NCBI GenBank assembly: GCA_040754255.1
Contig: JBFMDA010000005.1
Location: forward strand, 1 to 52,869
Length of the DNA: 52,869 nt
DNA from: SURF-25 sp040754255
Lineage (GTDB): Bacteria > Omnitrophota > Gorgyraeia > Gygaellales > Profunditerraquicolaceae
Reading direction: 5' to 3'
How positions within the stretch are numbered: position 1 is the first letter of the stretch; every line of letters begins with the position of its first letter. Made by a program: the position numbers and the translations under genes. This document shows positions 17,342-25,656 of this stretch, one piece after another. The notes under the pieces were generated by a model. It was not told where the DNA came from. It ran no database searches and was given only the letters and a program-made list of their open reading frames with translations.

Positions 17342-17725
17342 TTATCGCCCTTCTCTTTTTTCCTGGCACTTAAGGCAAAGCCGCGCATAAGGAAGGGCCT
17401 TGAGCCTGGTTTTGGTAATCAGGTCTTTGCAGTCTTCGCATATGCCAAACGTTGATTCCTCGATTTTTTTCAAGGCATCGTCCAACTCATAGAGTAGCTG
17501 CCTCTCGTTGGAAGCCAAGCCAAGCGAAAACTCCCTGTCATAATTATCGGTCGCAACGTCTGCCATATGGTAGGTATATCCTGAAATATCGCCGGAGGCA
17601 TCTTTCTGCGACTTCTTTAACGTATCCTCCGATATACGGTCCAGATTCTCCAGGATTTCATTTTTCCTTCTTACAATCAACTTCCTGAATTCGCCTAATT
17701 CCTTCTTGGTAAGTTTCTTTTTCAC
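17342..17725 (-). CDS. DksA/TraR-family zinc-finger protein
   Basis: The product is 127 residues if it starts at the GTG that overlaps the ileS stop as GTGA; an AAAGGGGGAAG ribosome site sits just before it. An upstream ATG would give 140 residues but has no such site. A coiled-coil N-terminal half is followed by a C4 zinc finger (CxxC at 96/99 and 117/120), with RLKALPYARLC typical of the dksA_zf family. Family members bind the RNA polymerase secondary channel and alter initiation, sometimes with ppGpp. Genes of this type often sit between ileS and lspA. Confidence 0.9.
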   Translation of the reverse strand: MKKKLTKKELGEFRKLIVRRKNEILENLDRISEDTLKKSQKDASGDISGYTYHMADVATDNYDREFSLGLASNERQLLYELDDALKKIEESTFGICEDCKDLITKTRLKALPYARLCLKCQEKREGR

Positions 17726-20562
17726 GTATCTTCCCCCTTTATCGCTCGTGCGCACTTTCTGCATAGTGTGCCGTATTCCTGGTCGGTTATCAACTCATGC
17801 GTATAATTCCAGCAGCGAGGGCATTTATCCCCTTCTGCGTTCAGTGCCGCAATGGCGATATCAGGATAACGCGCACTCTTTAATTCACCTTCCCCAAAGT
17901 CTGCCTTAAGGGTAATTTCAACCTGCGAGACCTTAAATATCTCGCTGAGCTCTTGAGTTAAACTTTCTAAATATTTATAACGATTTTGGCTGTTTGTCAA
18001 TATATTTATTTTCGCATCGAACGAACTGCCGATTAAGCCTGCGGCGCGCTTCTCCTCAAGCAGCTTTGTTGCCTCAGGTATCAAGTCAAGTACGGCTTCG
18101 AAATCAGCGTCCTTTTCTTTCGCAGTATCCTGCATAAAGCCTTTGGGGAAAAATTTCTCCTTGTCGGGCCAGTCAAGAAGATAAACGCTCTGCGAAGCCA
18201 CGTCCCTGTCTTCTTTGTGCATATGCTGCCATATTTCCTCGGCGGTGAAAGACAGTATCGGCGCCATAATCCTGGTGAGCGTATTGAGCACGCAGTAGAG
18301 CACAGTCTGCGCCGCCCTTCGCGCGCGGGAATCCGGCGCGCAGGTATAGAGCCTGCCCTTGACCATATCAAGGTAATACACAGAGAGTGATTCATTGCAG
18401 AAATCATAGATGCCTTTGTAAGCCTTGTAAAACTCAAAACGCTCATAGGAATCGGTTACCTGTGCGCACATCGACTCAAGCTTACCCAAAATCCAGGCAT
18501 CTATCTTCATCAGTTCGTCATAACGCAGTGCTGAGCTATCGGGGTTAAAGTCATAAAGGTTGCTCAGGATAAAACGGGCGCTGTTTCTTATCTTGCGGTA
18601 TGCCTCGACAAGCCTTGAGATAATTTCTGGCGAAATACGTATATCCTCGCTGTAATTGCTGGAGGCAACCCAGAGCCTTACTATTTCTGCGCCATACTGC
18701 TTGATAACGTCAAAAGGCGAGATTACGTTGCCCAGAGACTTCGACATCTTCCTGCCTTCTCCGTCGACGACGAACCCGTGGGTGAGTACTTTCTTAAACG
18801 GCGCTACACCGTCAATGCAAATCGAGGGGATGAGCGAAGACTGGAACCAGCCCCTGTGCTGGTCAGAGCCCTCAAGGTACAAATCGCACGGAAAGGCAAG
18901 TGCGTCTCTTTTCTTAAGCACTGCCTGATGGCTTACCCCCGAATCGAACCAGACATCGAGAATGTCCGTGCCCTTGGTAAAATTGCTCTTTGCGCAATGC
19001 GGGCACTGTAAGGACAAAGGTACAAAATCTGACAACGGCCGCTTAAACCAGCAATCAGAGCCTTCTTCATGGGCAAGGCGGGCGAATGCGTCTATAACCG
19101 CAGGAAGAAGGAATTCTTCATTACAATCCTTGCACACCAACGCCGGTATCGGCACTCCCCAATACCTCTGCCGAGACAAGCACCAGTCGGGCCTCGTTTC
19201 TACCATCGAAGCAATTCTTTCCCTGCCCGAGGACGGAATCCAGGTAACCCCCTGATGTATCGCGTCCAGTAGCCGTGTACGCAGTGTCGGGCCTTGCCCT
19301 TGGGCGTGGTCAATCTTCAGAAACCATTGCTTCGTTGCCCGGAAAATAACCGGATTTTTGCAACGCCAGCAATGAGGATACGAATGCCTTACCGTCCCGG
19401 AAAATAACAAAAGCCCGAGGAGTTTAAGTTTTTCCGTTATCTTTGCGTTGGCGCTATATACATCCAGGCCTTTGAATTCTCCTGCTGATGCATCAAAGAC
19501 CCCTTTGGTATCCACCGGCATGACGATATCAAGCTTGTACTTGACCCCCGTCAGGTAGTCTTCGCTGCCGTGGCCGGGCGCGGTATGTACAAGACCGCTG
19601 CCCTCCTCTTTTGAAACGTAATCAGCCAACACCACTCTGCCTTGCCTCCCGGCAAAAGGATGTGCGTAAGAGATGTGTTCGAGTTCTCTACCCTTATACT
19701 CCCCTATGAGTTCATAGGTATGTATCCCAAAGAGCTCCGTAAGAGGCTCAAGCATCTCTTTATGCACCAAGAGGTTCCCCTTGTCGGTCTTCACGTAAGA
19801 ATACGTGAGGTCGGGATGTGCGGCAACCGCAACATTGGCGACGAGCGTCCAGGGAGTGGTCGTCCAAATTACCAGGTAACTCTGCGGCAAAAACGGGCTT
19901 GCCTGCGTAATTTCAAATTTCACGAATACCGAAGGCGACGTATGGTCCTCGTATTCAACCTCCGCTTCGGCCAAAGCCGTTTCGCAGCGGCAACACCAAT
20001 TTACCGGCTTAAGCCCGCGGTAGATATAGCCTTTTTCAACCAGCGCAGCGAACGAACGGATAATAGCCTCTTCATATTCCGGCTGCAGGGTAAGGTAAGG
20101 ATGCTGCCAGTCGGCAATAACCCCCAGCCTCATGAATTGTTCTTTTTGTGTCTCGACGAATTTCAGGGCGTAGGCGTAGGCCTTCTTCCTAAACTCCACC
20201 TGATCAATCTGGTATTTGGTGATCCCCAGTTCTTTAAAGAGCTGGTGTTCAACCGGCAACCCGTGGCAATCCCAACCAGGCACAAAAGGCGCATCAAACC
20301 CGCACATGAGTTTGTATTTTACGACGATATCCTTTAAAATTTTATTCAACGCATGGCCGATATGGATATCGCCGTTGGCATAAGGAGGGCCGTCGTGTAA
20401 TACGTATTTTTTCGCGCCTTTGCGTTTATGGGCAATAAGGACACCTATGCCCATGCTCTGCCATGATTGCAGCACAAGCGGTTCCCGTTTCGGCAAATCG
20501 GCCTTCATCGGGAATTCCGTCTTGGGCAGATTTAGTGTTGCTTTATAGTTAATTTTATTCAT
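17722..20562 (-). CDS. ileS: Isoleucyl-tRNA synthetase
   Basis: IleS charges tRNA-Ile. The 946-residue class I enzyme has HIGH as HIGH in DIHIGHALNK (near residue 67), a CP1 editing domain, KMSKS near 605 and a C-terminal zinc finger (CPRCWNYT ... CRKC) typical of the bacterial type. It leads a unit with the DksA-like gene, lspA and rluD. I looked for a T-box leader in the 276-base upstream gap and found no conserved T-box sequence. Confidence 0.98.
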   Translation of the reverse strand: MNKINYKATLNLPKTEFPMKADLPKREPLVLQSWQSMGIGVLIAHKRKGAKKYVLHDGPPYANGDIHIGHALNKILKDIVVKYKLMCGFDAPFVPGWDCHGLPVEHQLFKELGITKYQIDQVEFRKKAYAYALKFVETQKEQFMRLGVIADWQHPYLTLQPEYEEAIIRSFAALVEKGYIYRGLKPVNWCCRCETALAEAEVEYEDHTSPSVFVKFEITQASPFLPQSYLVIWTTTPWTLVANVAVAAHPDLTYSYVKTDKGNLLVHKEMLEPLTELFGIHTYELIGEYKGRELEHISYAHPFAGRQGRVVLADYVSKEEGSGLVHTAPGHGSEDYLTGVKYKLDIVMPVDTKGVFDASAGEFKGLDVYSANAKITEKLKLLGLLLFSGTVRHSYPHCWRCKNPVIFRATKQWFLKIDHAQGQGPTLRTRLLDAIHQGVTWIPSSGRERIASMVETRPDWCLSRQRYWGVPIPALVCKDCNEEFLLPAVIDAFARLAHEEGSDCWFKRPLSDFVPLSLQCPHCAKSNFTKGTDILDVWFDSGVSHQAVLKKRDALAFPCDLYLEGSDQHRGWFQSSLIPSICIDGVAPFKKVLTHGFVVDGEGRKMSKSLGNVISPFDVIKQYGAEIVRLWVASSNYSEDIRISPEIISRLVEAYRKIRNSARFILSNLYDFNPDSSALRYDELMKIDAWILGKLESMCAQVTDSYERFEFYKAYKGIYDFCNESLSVYYLDMVKGRLYTCAPDSRARRAAQTVLYCVLNTLTRIMAPILSFTAEEIWQHMHKEDRDVASQSVYLLDWPDKEKFFPKGFMQDTAKEKDADFEAVLDLIPEATKLLEEKRAAGLIGSSFDAKINILTNSQNRYKYLESLTQELSEIFKVSQVEITLKADFGEGELKSARYPDIAIAALNAEGDKCPRCWNYTHELITDQEYGTLCRKCARAIKGEDT

Positions 20563-20838
20563 AGTTTAGCAATGAGTACAAAGTATAGAGTACTGTATGC
20601 GCTGTGCGTACGGAGCATAGCGCAGAACGCTAAACGCATTACGCATAACACGCTTGGTTTTTAGGTAAAGGCTAGGTCGTGGGTCTAGTGAGTAGGCAAG
20701 GTAGATGGTATAAAAAAGAACATACGCCAATCACCTTACCCTTAAACCAAACCATAAACCTCACCTTGCTACCTTAACCTAGACCTAAACCTTCCTCAAC
20801 CTAGACCTAAACCTTAGCCTTACTCAATGTTCTTGTTA
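20563..20838. repeat. Dispersed quasi-palindromic intergenic element (copy A), between ileS and mtnP
   Basis: The gap has a block of GCGTACGGAGCATAGCG-like words (about 20597-20635), then ACGCATAACACGCTTGGTT, then TAGTGAGTAGGCAAGGTAG, a short A-rich loop, and a pyrimidine-rich arm of CTACCTTAACC words that is roughly the reverse complement of the first arm. It includes an exact 18-base direct repeat (20776-20793 and 20798-20815). The same order of blocks occurs near 50.26-50.5 kb and, in part, near 49.57 kb. I see no open frame or recognisable RNA family in it. Confidence 0.75.
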
Positions 20839-21696
20839 CTAAGTGTATTTCCCTATAATAATCCCTAAGTCTTTTTTCACCTTTGCGGGTATGAGTTTTT
20901 TATCGGTGACGATCGCGTATTTAAGCGCGTCCTTGCATGCGCATTGCCTCTGTGAGGGGATATTCTTTACTACCTCCCGTATCATCATTTTGGCATTATC
21001 TATATTCTTACCCAGATTCTCAATCACCATGTCAATCGTCACACTCTCATGCTGAGGGTGCCAGCAGTCGTAGTCGGTAACTGCAGCAAGCGTGGCATAA
21101 CATATTTCTGCTTCGCGGGCCAGTTTTGCTTCCGCCATATTGGTCATCCCGATGATATCAACGCCCCAGCTACGGTATAGGTTGGACTCTGCAAGCGTCG
21201 AAAACGCAGGCCCTTCCATGTTAATATAGGTACCCCCTTTGTGCGCCGAAATATCCAGCCGTTTTGCGCCTTCATACAAAAGGGCTGACAATTCCCCGCA
21301 TACGGGGTGCGCAAACACAAGATGGGCAACGATGCCGTTTTTAAAAAACGATGTCTGGCGCGCCTGGTTAGTATGGTCGATAAACTGGTCTACAATCACA
21401 AAGTCAAGAGGCTTCATTTCCTCCTTAAGGCTTCCGCAGGCGCTTACCGAAATAATCCGCTCTACCCCCAATTTCTTCATGCCGTAGATGTTTGCGCGAT
21501 AGTTGATTTCACTGGGTGAAATCCGGTGGCCAACACCGTGCCTGGGGAGAAATACCACCTCTCTATCCTCAAGGGTCCCTACGACAAACGCATCCGAAGG
21601 TGTTCCAAAAGGGGTGGTAACCCTAATTTTTTTTACTCCTTTCAAGCCTTCGATATTGTAAAGGCCGCTGCCTCCGATAATGCCTATACGCCCCAT
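20839..21696 (-). CDS. mtnP: S-methyl-5'-thioadenosine phosphorylase
   Basis: MtnP splits methylthioadenosine, a polyamine-synthesis by-product, into adenine and methylthioribose-1-phosphate. The 285-residue product shows IGGSGLY at the N-terminus, the phosphate-site PRHG motif, the substrate motif NMEGPAFST, GMTNMAEAKLARE and the adenine-binding VTDYDCWH. An AGGAG ribosome site precedes the ATG. It lies 5 bases after proC. No other methionine-salvage gene is in the window, so the fate of the sugar product is unknown here. Confidence 0.93.
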   Translation of the reverse strand: MGRIGIIGGSGLYNIEGLKGVKKIRVTTPFGTPSDAFVVGTLEDREVVFLPRHGVGHRISPSEINYRANIYGMKKLGVERIISVSACGSLKEEMKPLDFVIVDQFIDHTNQARQTSFFKNGIVAHLVFAHPVCGELSALLYEGAKRLDISAHKGGTYINMEGPAFSTLAESNLYRSWGVDIIGMTNMAEAKLAREAEICYATLAAVTDYDCWHPQHESVTIDMVIENLGKNIDNAKMMIREVVKNIPSQRQCACKDALKYAIVTDKKLIPAKVKKDLGIIIGKYT

Positions 21697-21701
21697 ATCT
21701 C

Positions 21702-22529
21702 CTAATCCTTTCTTGATAATTGTTTTGCGCGCTCTTCAGCGGCCCTTGCCGCCTCCTGCCATGATCCGCCGTTCATTAATACCTGTAGTGCCGCCTCAGT
21801 AGTGCCGCCCTTAGAAGTTACCTGATTTCTCAATTGGGCAGGCAAAAAGGGCGTCATTATCATAAGGTTCAAACTTGTCTGGGTAACGCTGGAGGCAAGG
21901 TCTGCAGCAACGGCAGCGCTGAAGCCTAAGCCAACAGCTGCATCCTTAAGGAACTCCTTGTATTTGCGTTTCTGTTGTTGCGTGATACGGCTGGGCTCTA
22001 TATTTTCTTTTTCAATGTCATAAAAAATATAGGCCGGCCCGCTGCCGGAAATTGCAGTCGCCGCGTCCATCATTTCCTCGCCTATCCTCCAGGTTTTCCC
22101 GACCATCCTGAATAATGCCTCGACCAGAGATACATCGTCGTCGGTCGCAGAAGCGCCCCGCGCGATGCACGTTTCTGCTTGAGAAATCTTTGCCCCTATG
22201 TTAGGCATGGCCCTGATGATGCGGGCTTTCCCCAGGTATTTTTCTATATAACTCGTGGGAATACCTGCCGCAATAGAAATTACCAGCAATGCCTCTTGGC
22301 TATGCCCGATCTCTTCAAGCACCGAGTCGAAATCTTGGGGTTTAACCGCCAATAATACGGTATCGACGTTTGCGAGCACATCCGAAACACTCCCGGAAAC
22401 ATATATATCGGTACGGCCGCTTGTTTTCAATTTGTCTTTATCGAATACATACAGGCGATAGGCAGATTTTAACCGTTCGCCTATTGCCGAGCCCATGTTC
22501 CCGTATCCGATGATCCCTATCTTCTGCAA
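21702..22529 (-). CDS. proC: Pyrroline-5-carboxylate reductase
   Basis: ProC makes proline from pyrroline-5-carboxylate with NAD(P)H. The 275-residue protein has the Rossmann motif IGIIGYGNMGSAI, the KP motif LLAVKPQDF, ISGSGPAYIF and the C-terminal SKGGTTEAAL. A roughly 20-residue charged insertion (near 178-200, with KENIEPSRITQQQ) follows the GSGPAY motif. The start is TTG, supported by GAGGTG seven bases upstream. The upstream gap is filled by repeats, so the promoter is unclear. Confidence 0.94.
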   Translation of the reverse strand: MQKIGIIGYGNMGSAIGERLKSAYRLYVFDKDKLKTSGRTDIYVSGSVSDVLANVDTVLLAVKPQDFDSVLEEIGHSQEALLVISIAAGIPTSYIEKYLGKARIIRAMPNIGAKISQAETCIARGASATDDDVSLVEALFRMVGKTWRIGEEMMDAATAISGSGPAYIFYDIEKENIEPSRITQQQKRKYKEFLKDAAVGLGFSAAVAADLASSVTQTSLNLMIMTPFLPAQLRNQVTSKGGTTEAALQVLMNGGSWQEAARAAEERAKQLSRKD

Positions 22530-22931
22530 CCCAACACCTCGTATCGTATACGTATAGCGTTGTGCGTTATGCGTATTGCGCTAATGACAAATACCAAAGC
22601 ACCAATGAGAGGAATGACAAATAACAAATGACAAATAAATGACAAATCACAAATGACAAAACTCAAATCCCAAATAAATCCCAATGTCCAAAGGACCAAT
22701 GACCAATTCTAAATGAAAAACCAGACGGGTCGATAGTCAATAGTCCCTGCCTGCCGGCAGGCAGGGCAGGCATAGACCCTGAAATAAGGTTTTGATATTG
22801 GGATTTGGAGCTTATTTGAAGTTTGGTGCTTTGACATTGGAATTTTATTTGTCATTTGGCATTTGTGCATTTGTCATTAATCTTATTACCTTGACCTCAA
22901 CCTAAGCCTAAGCCTTACTTAACCTACGCCT
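22530..22931. repeat. Large quasi-palindromic repeat region between yggS and proC
   Basis: This 402-base gap has three zones. Left is a block of GCGTTGTGCGTTATGCG words. The middle is a long imperfect inverted repeat: the left arm (about 22583-22715) is made of AATGACAAATAACAAATGAC words and the right arm (about 22795-22880) of their complements such as TTTGTCATTTGGCATTTG. A perfect 22-bp palindrome lies near the centre. The right end carries ACCTTGACCTCAACCTAAGC words. An apparent 60-codon frame across the left part only reflects these words. No promoter or RNA family is evident. Confidence 0.8.
22745..22766. repeat. Perfect 22-bp GC-rich palindrome
   Basis: Eleven bases on each side of the centre of GCCGGC pair perfectly, with the pattern CTGCC repeated on the left and GGCAG on the right. 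It sits at the centre of the larger inverted region, between two short GTCAATAGTC/CATAGACC words. It could be a hairpin tip, a protein-binding site or the seed of the larger fold-back. Confidence 0.85.
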
Positions 22932-23624
22932 TTAGCCTTGGCCTTCAAAGATCGCCCTGCCGATTCTAAGCATTGTTGCGCCTTCTTCAACAGCCACCTC
23001 AAAGTCATCAGACATGCCCATTGATAACTCACACATTGCGTTGTGCGTTGTGCGTTGTGCGTTTATTCCGTCTAATAATTCTCTCAGCAGATGAAAATAC
23101 GGACGCGCCTGCTCAGGTCGTTGCACTATAGGAGCTATCGTCATAAGCCCTTTAACGGCTAGGTGTTTAAGCCCGGCTATAATTCTAATAGCCTCTTTTA
23201 CATCCTGTGGCGTGAAACCGGACTTGGTCTTCTCTCCCGAGATATTCACCTGCACCAGGACTTTCTGCGTCTTATCAATCTTTGATGCCTGTATCTCGAT
23301 TTCCTGCGCAAGGCGGATGCTATCCACGGAATGGATAAAGTCAAATATCTCAACCGCCTGCTTGGCCTTATTGGTCTGAAGATGGCCGACCATGTGCCAC
23401 CGGATATTCCCGAAATCGCGGGAAAGCGGCGCGTGTTTCAGCCTTGCTTCCTGAAGCCTGTTTTCTGCAATATCGCAAATGCCGGATTCTACTGCTTCCT
23501 TAACCTCCCGCAGGCTTCTGTATTTGCTTACCGCAACAATGCGCACTCTGCCCGGGTCTCTGCCTGTCCTTGCGCACGCCGAGGCAATACGCAGCCTTAC
23601 CTTCGCAATATTCTCGCTGACCAT
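22932..23624 (-). CDS. yggS: YggS/PLPBP-family pyridoxal-phosphate homeostasis protein
   Basis: This 230-residue PLP-binding TIM-barrel protein contains VAVSKYRS, where the Lys holds PLP, IAENRLQEA, and the C-terminal ELSMGMSDDFEVAVEEG with IGRAIF. The family buffers free PLP and affects amino-acid balance. In many bacteria it follows ftsA-ftsZ. The loop just before ELSMGMS is NAQRTTHNAM, encoded by a heptamer tandem repeat found elsewhere in the window. No clear ribosome site precedes the ATG, and the candidate promoter would give a leader of only about 10 bases. Confidence 0.94.
   Translation of the reverse strand: MVSENIAKVRLRIASACARTGRDPGRVRIVAVSKYRSLREVKEAVESGICDIAENRLQEARLKHAPLSRDFGNIRWHMVGHLQTNKAKQAVEIFDFIHSVDSIRLAQEIEIQASKIDKTQKVLVQVNISGEKTKSGFTPQDVKEAIRIIAGLKHLAVKGLMTIAPIVQRPEQARPYFHLLRELLDGINAQRTTHNAMCELSMGMSDDFEVAVEEGATMLRIGRAIFEGQG
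23039..23063. repeat. Heptamer tandem repeat (GTGCGTT)n inside yggS
   Basis: About three and a half tandem copies of the heptamer GTGCGTT lie inside the coding region and encode the peptide NAQRTTHNA. The 25 bases are identical to those at the start of ddl. The unit is not a multiple of three, so a change of one copy would shift the reading frame. Confidence 0.9.
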
Positions 23625-23641
23625 ATTTTGGATAACATATT

Positions 23642-23669
23642 ATTATACAACACAGAAAGGGAGGGTCAA
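23642..23669 (-). promoter_or_regulatory. Possible promoter for yggS after ftsA
   Basis: In the 45-base gap, minus-strand TTGACC (23664-23669) and TATAAT (23642-23647) are 16 bases apart. Transcription would start only about 10 bases before the yggS ATG, so the message would be nearly leaderless. The boxes are good, but the short leader keeps confidence moderate. Confidence 0.45.
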
Positions 23670-24926
23670 TTAAAAGTATTCTTGGTATAGCTCTTGGATT
23701 TTATGCAGTGATTTTAAGAAAGGGTTACGGCCGGGCTGGGGCTGTGTTTTACTTTGCGCAAAGAAATCGCCCTGTAGGATTTGTTTTAATAGCCCCAAAC
23801 AGGCCAGGTAGGTAAGGTACTTCTGCCCCGAAAGGTCCTGGTGGGTAGCACACCAGGAAAGGAGCTTTGTATCGGTAATCTTTCCGAACTCAACCGGTAC
23901 GTTGAGAATGTTTTCCAGCTGCTCAAGGAAACCGTCTTGCAACATGGTCCTGCCGGTAACGAAAAGCTTCTTGATTTCATACGGGGGGACTTGCGCGTGT
24001 AAGGCGTCATATACCTTTGCGCAAAACAGCTTAGTCCTGGAGGTAATGATCTCGCATACCGCCTTCTCTTTGACGGGTTCGTATCTGTCTTCTTTCTTGA
24101 ATAAGATTTCTTTTTCGGGATTCATTAGGTTTGAATCTCCGATGACCCCATGGGACTTTTTAATGGCCTCGGCCAATTCAAACGGGATCTTAAGTTCCCC
24201 TGCCAACTCGGCGGTCAGGTCATTGCCGCCAAAAGAAAAAAGGTCGATGTGCCTGAGCACGCCATCGTTGAATATAAGTAATTCCGTAATATCGCTGCCT
24301 ACGTCACAAACCACATAAATGCCCTTTTGTTCATTTTTACCCAGCACGATTTTGCTTTCCAGGATACCGTTAAAGGAAACGTCCTTGGCCTCGTAACCGG
24401 CCTGGTTAACGGCATGCACGAGGGTCTGGACATAGGAAAGTTTAGCGCATACCAAGTATACATCGGCCTCTAACCGGTGGCTATAAAGGCCGACGGGATT
24501 AGGGACATTGCCGCTGGAATCGATCGCATAGCTGAACGGCAAATGGTGGATGATCTCTTCTTCTACGTTGGAACCGAGTATGAGGGCCTGTTGGTGCGCG
24601 CGCTGGATATCATAGGTGGTTATAATTTTATTTCCCCTTTCGGCAAGCGGGATAATTGAACGGCTATGCTTGGTAATAATGTTTTCGCCCGTAAACCCCA
24701 CATGCACATATTTAATACGGACCCCTGACTTTTGCCGTAATTTCTTCAGTAGCTGCGCGACTGATTCGCCGAATTCTATCGAATCGACGATAGAACCTCT
24801 GCGCACGCCCCTGGAAGGCGCGGCTTCAAAGAATAAATCGATAATCTGCTGGCCTCTTACGCGCGCTACGCACGCCGCAATTTTGCTCGAACCGATATCC
24901 AGAGTACAGATGTAATTAGCGGGCAT
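23670..24926 (-). CDS. ftsA: Divergent FtsA, actin-like division protein
   Basis: FtsA normally tethers FtsZ to the membrane. The 418-residue protein has the phosphate-1 motif LDIGSSKIAACVA, an SHS2-type 1C domain (about 85-165), and a C-terminal amphipathic helix FLKSLHKIQELYQEYF that could bind the membrane. Two ATP-site motifs deviate: phosphate-2 reads D208-V-G-S-D-I-T instead of D-x-G-G-G-T-T, and the adenosine motif reads VTGRTML (323-329) instead of a TGGG form. It overlaps ftsQ by 11 bases. No ftsZ follows; the next gene is yggS. PilM is a relative, but size and context favour FtsA. Confidence 0.88.
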   Translation of the reverse strand: MPANYICTLDIGSSKIAACVARVRGQQIIDLFFEAAPSRGVRRGSIVDSIEFGESVAQLLKKLRQKSGVRIKYVHVGFTGENIITKHSRSIIPLAERGNKIITTYDIQRAHQQALILGSNVEEEIIHHLPFSYAIDSSGNVPNPVGLYSHRLEADVYLVCAKLSYVQTLVHAVNQAGYEAKDVSFNGILESKIVLGKNEQKGIYVVCDVGSDITELLIFNDGVLRHIDLFSFGGNDLTAELAGELKIPFELAEAIKKSHGVIGDSNLMNPEKEILFKKEDRYEPVKEKAVCEIITSRTKLFCAKVYDALHAQVPPYEIKKLFVTGRTMLQDGFLEQLENILNVPVEFGKITDTKLLSWCATHQDLSGQKYLTYLACLGLLKQILQGDFFAQSKTQPQPGRNPFLKSLHKIQELYQEYF

Positions 24927-25656
24927 TTTTATACCTAAGCACAGGCTCCTGGAACCTCAGATCGATGTATCCGATGTCCTGAAGCTCTCCTGTGGTTTGA
25001 TTGCACAATCCAGCCAAAATTTTTATTTTGTCCGCGATAAAATCGCGGCTAAACCTTATTTCCGGGACATCCGGGGAAAGAAGAGACACATACCCGGATT
25101 GCGAAACATCTATCTCTTGTATGGTAATTTTCCTTAAAGACTCGTTGTTCTTTACCCCCTGAATAATAGCCAGGGCCAGTTTCAATTCCGCAGATTCATA
25201 CCTACGGCCGACTGCAAACGCAGACATCCTTCTTTCAAGGCCTGAAATGACGGGAAGGTTGTCTTTCTCCAGCTGCATGGGCGCCTCAAAAACGATGAGA
25301 TTCTCGTCAATATAGTAATGCCCTTGCGCTGATTTTATCGCCGCGATGGGCCTGCGCCTTACAAAATCAATGAACAGTGTATTGGGGAACATCCTGTAGA
25401 TCTCTATTGTACGAAACTGCGGATATACTTTAGCAAGATACGCTGATTCCCGGGAAATGTCAATGCCCAAAATGCTACGGCCTTTCAAATACTCAAACTG
25501 GTCGGCGTTGTCTTCCTTGGTAAGGATATTGGTAACCGTAAAGCCCTCTGAGCGGAAAAACCTAAAAAAAGCAAGCCGCGTTACAAGGAAGAAACCGGCG
25601 GCTAAAAGCACTGCCAGGAAAAAAGGGGCAAACGCCTTTGGCTTATTTCTTTTCAT
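24916..25656 (-). CDS. ftsQ: Division protein FtsQ/DivIB
   Basis: The 246-residue protein has a short cytoplasmic tail (KRNKPK), one membrane helix (about 9-31), a POTRA-like domain (35-105) with FRTIEIYRMFPNTLFIDFVRRRPIAAI, and an FtsQ domain that ends with IDLRFQEPVLRYKN. It acts in the periplasm as a scaffold for the FtsL/FtsB-FtsW-FtsI synthase. It overlaps ddl by 14 bases and ftsA by 11. Confidence 0.92.
   Translation of the reverse strand: MKRNKPKAFAPFFLAVLLAAGFFLVTRLAFFRFFRSEGFTVTNILTKEDNADQFEYLKGRSILGIDISRESAYLAKVYPQFRTIEIYRMFPNTLFIDFVRRRPIAAIKSAQGHYYIDENLIVFEAPMQLEKDNLPVISGLERRMSAFAVGRRYESAELKLALAIIQGVKNNESLRKITIQEIDVSQSGYVSLLSPDVPEIRFSRDFIADKIKILAGLCNQTTGELQDIGYIDLRFQEPVLRYKNAR

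Noticed and set aside
19642..20337. A 231-codon plus-strand frame
   Set aside because: It is antisense to ileS and has no recognisable domain or ribosome site.
20563..20838. T-box leader before ileS
   Set aside because: The gap was read on the minus strand for a conserved T-box sequence and terminator; none was found, and the content is repeat words.
22517..22699. A 60-codon minus-strand frame across the gap upstream of proC
   Set aside because: Its sequence is only the translation of AATGACAAAT and GCGTTGTGCG words, it overlaps the proC start, and no family resemblance is visible.
22530..22931. CRISPR array
   Set aside because: Repeats are short, irregular and inverted, with no constant-length spacers and no cas genes nearby.
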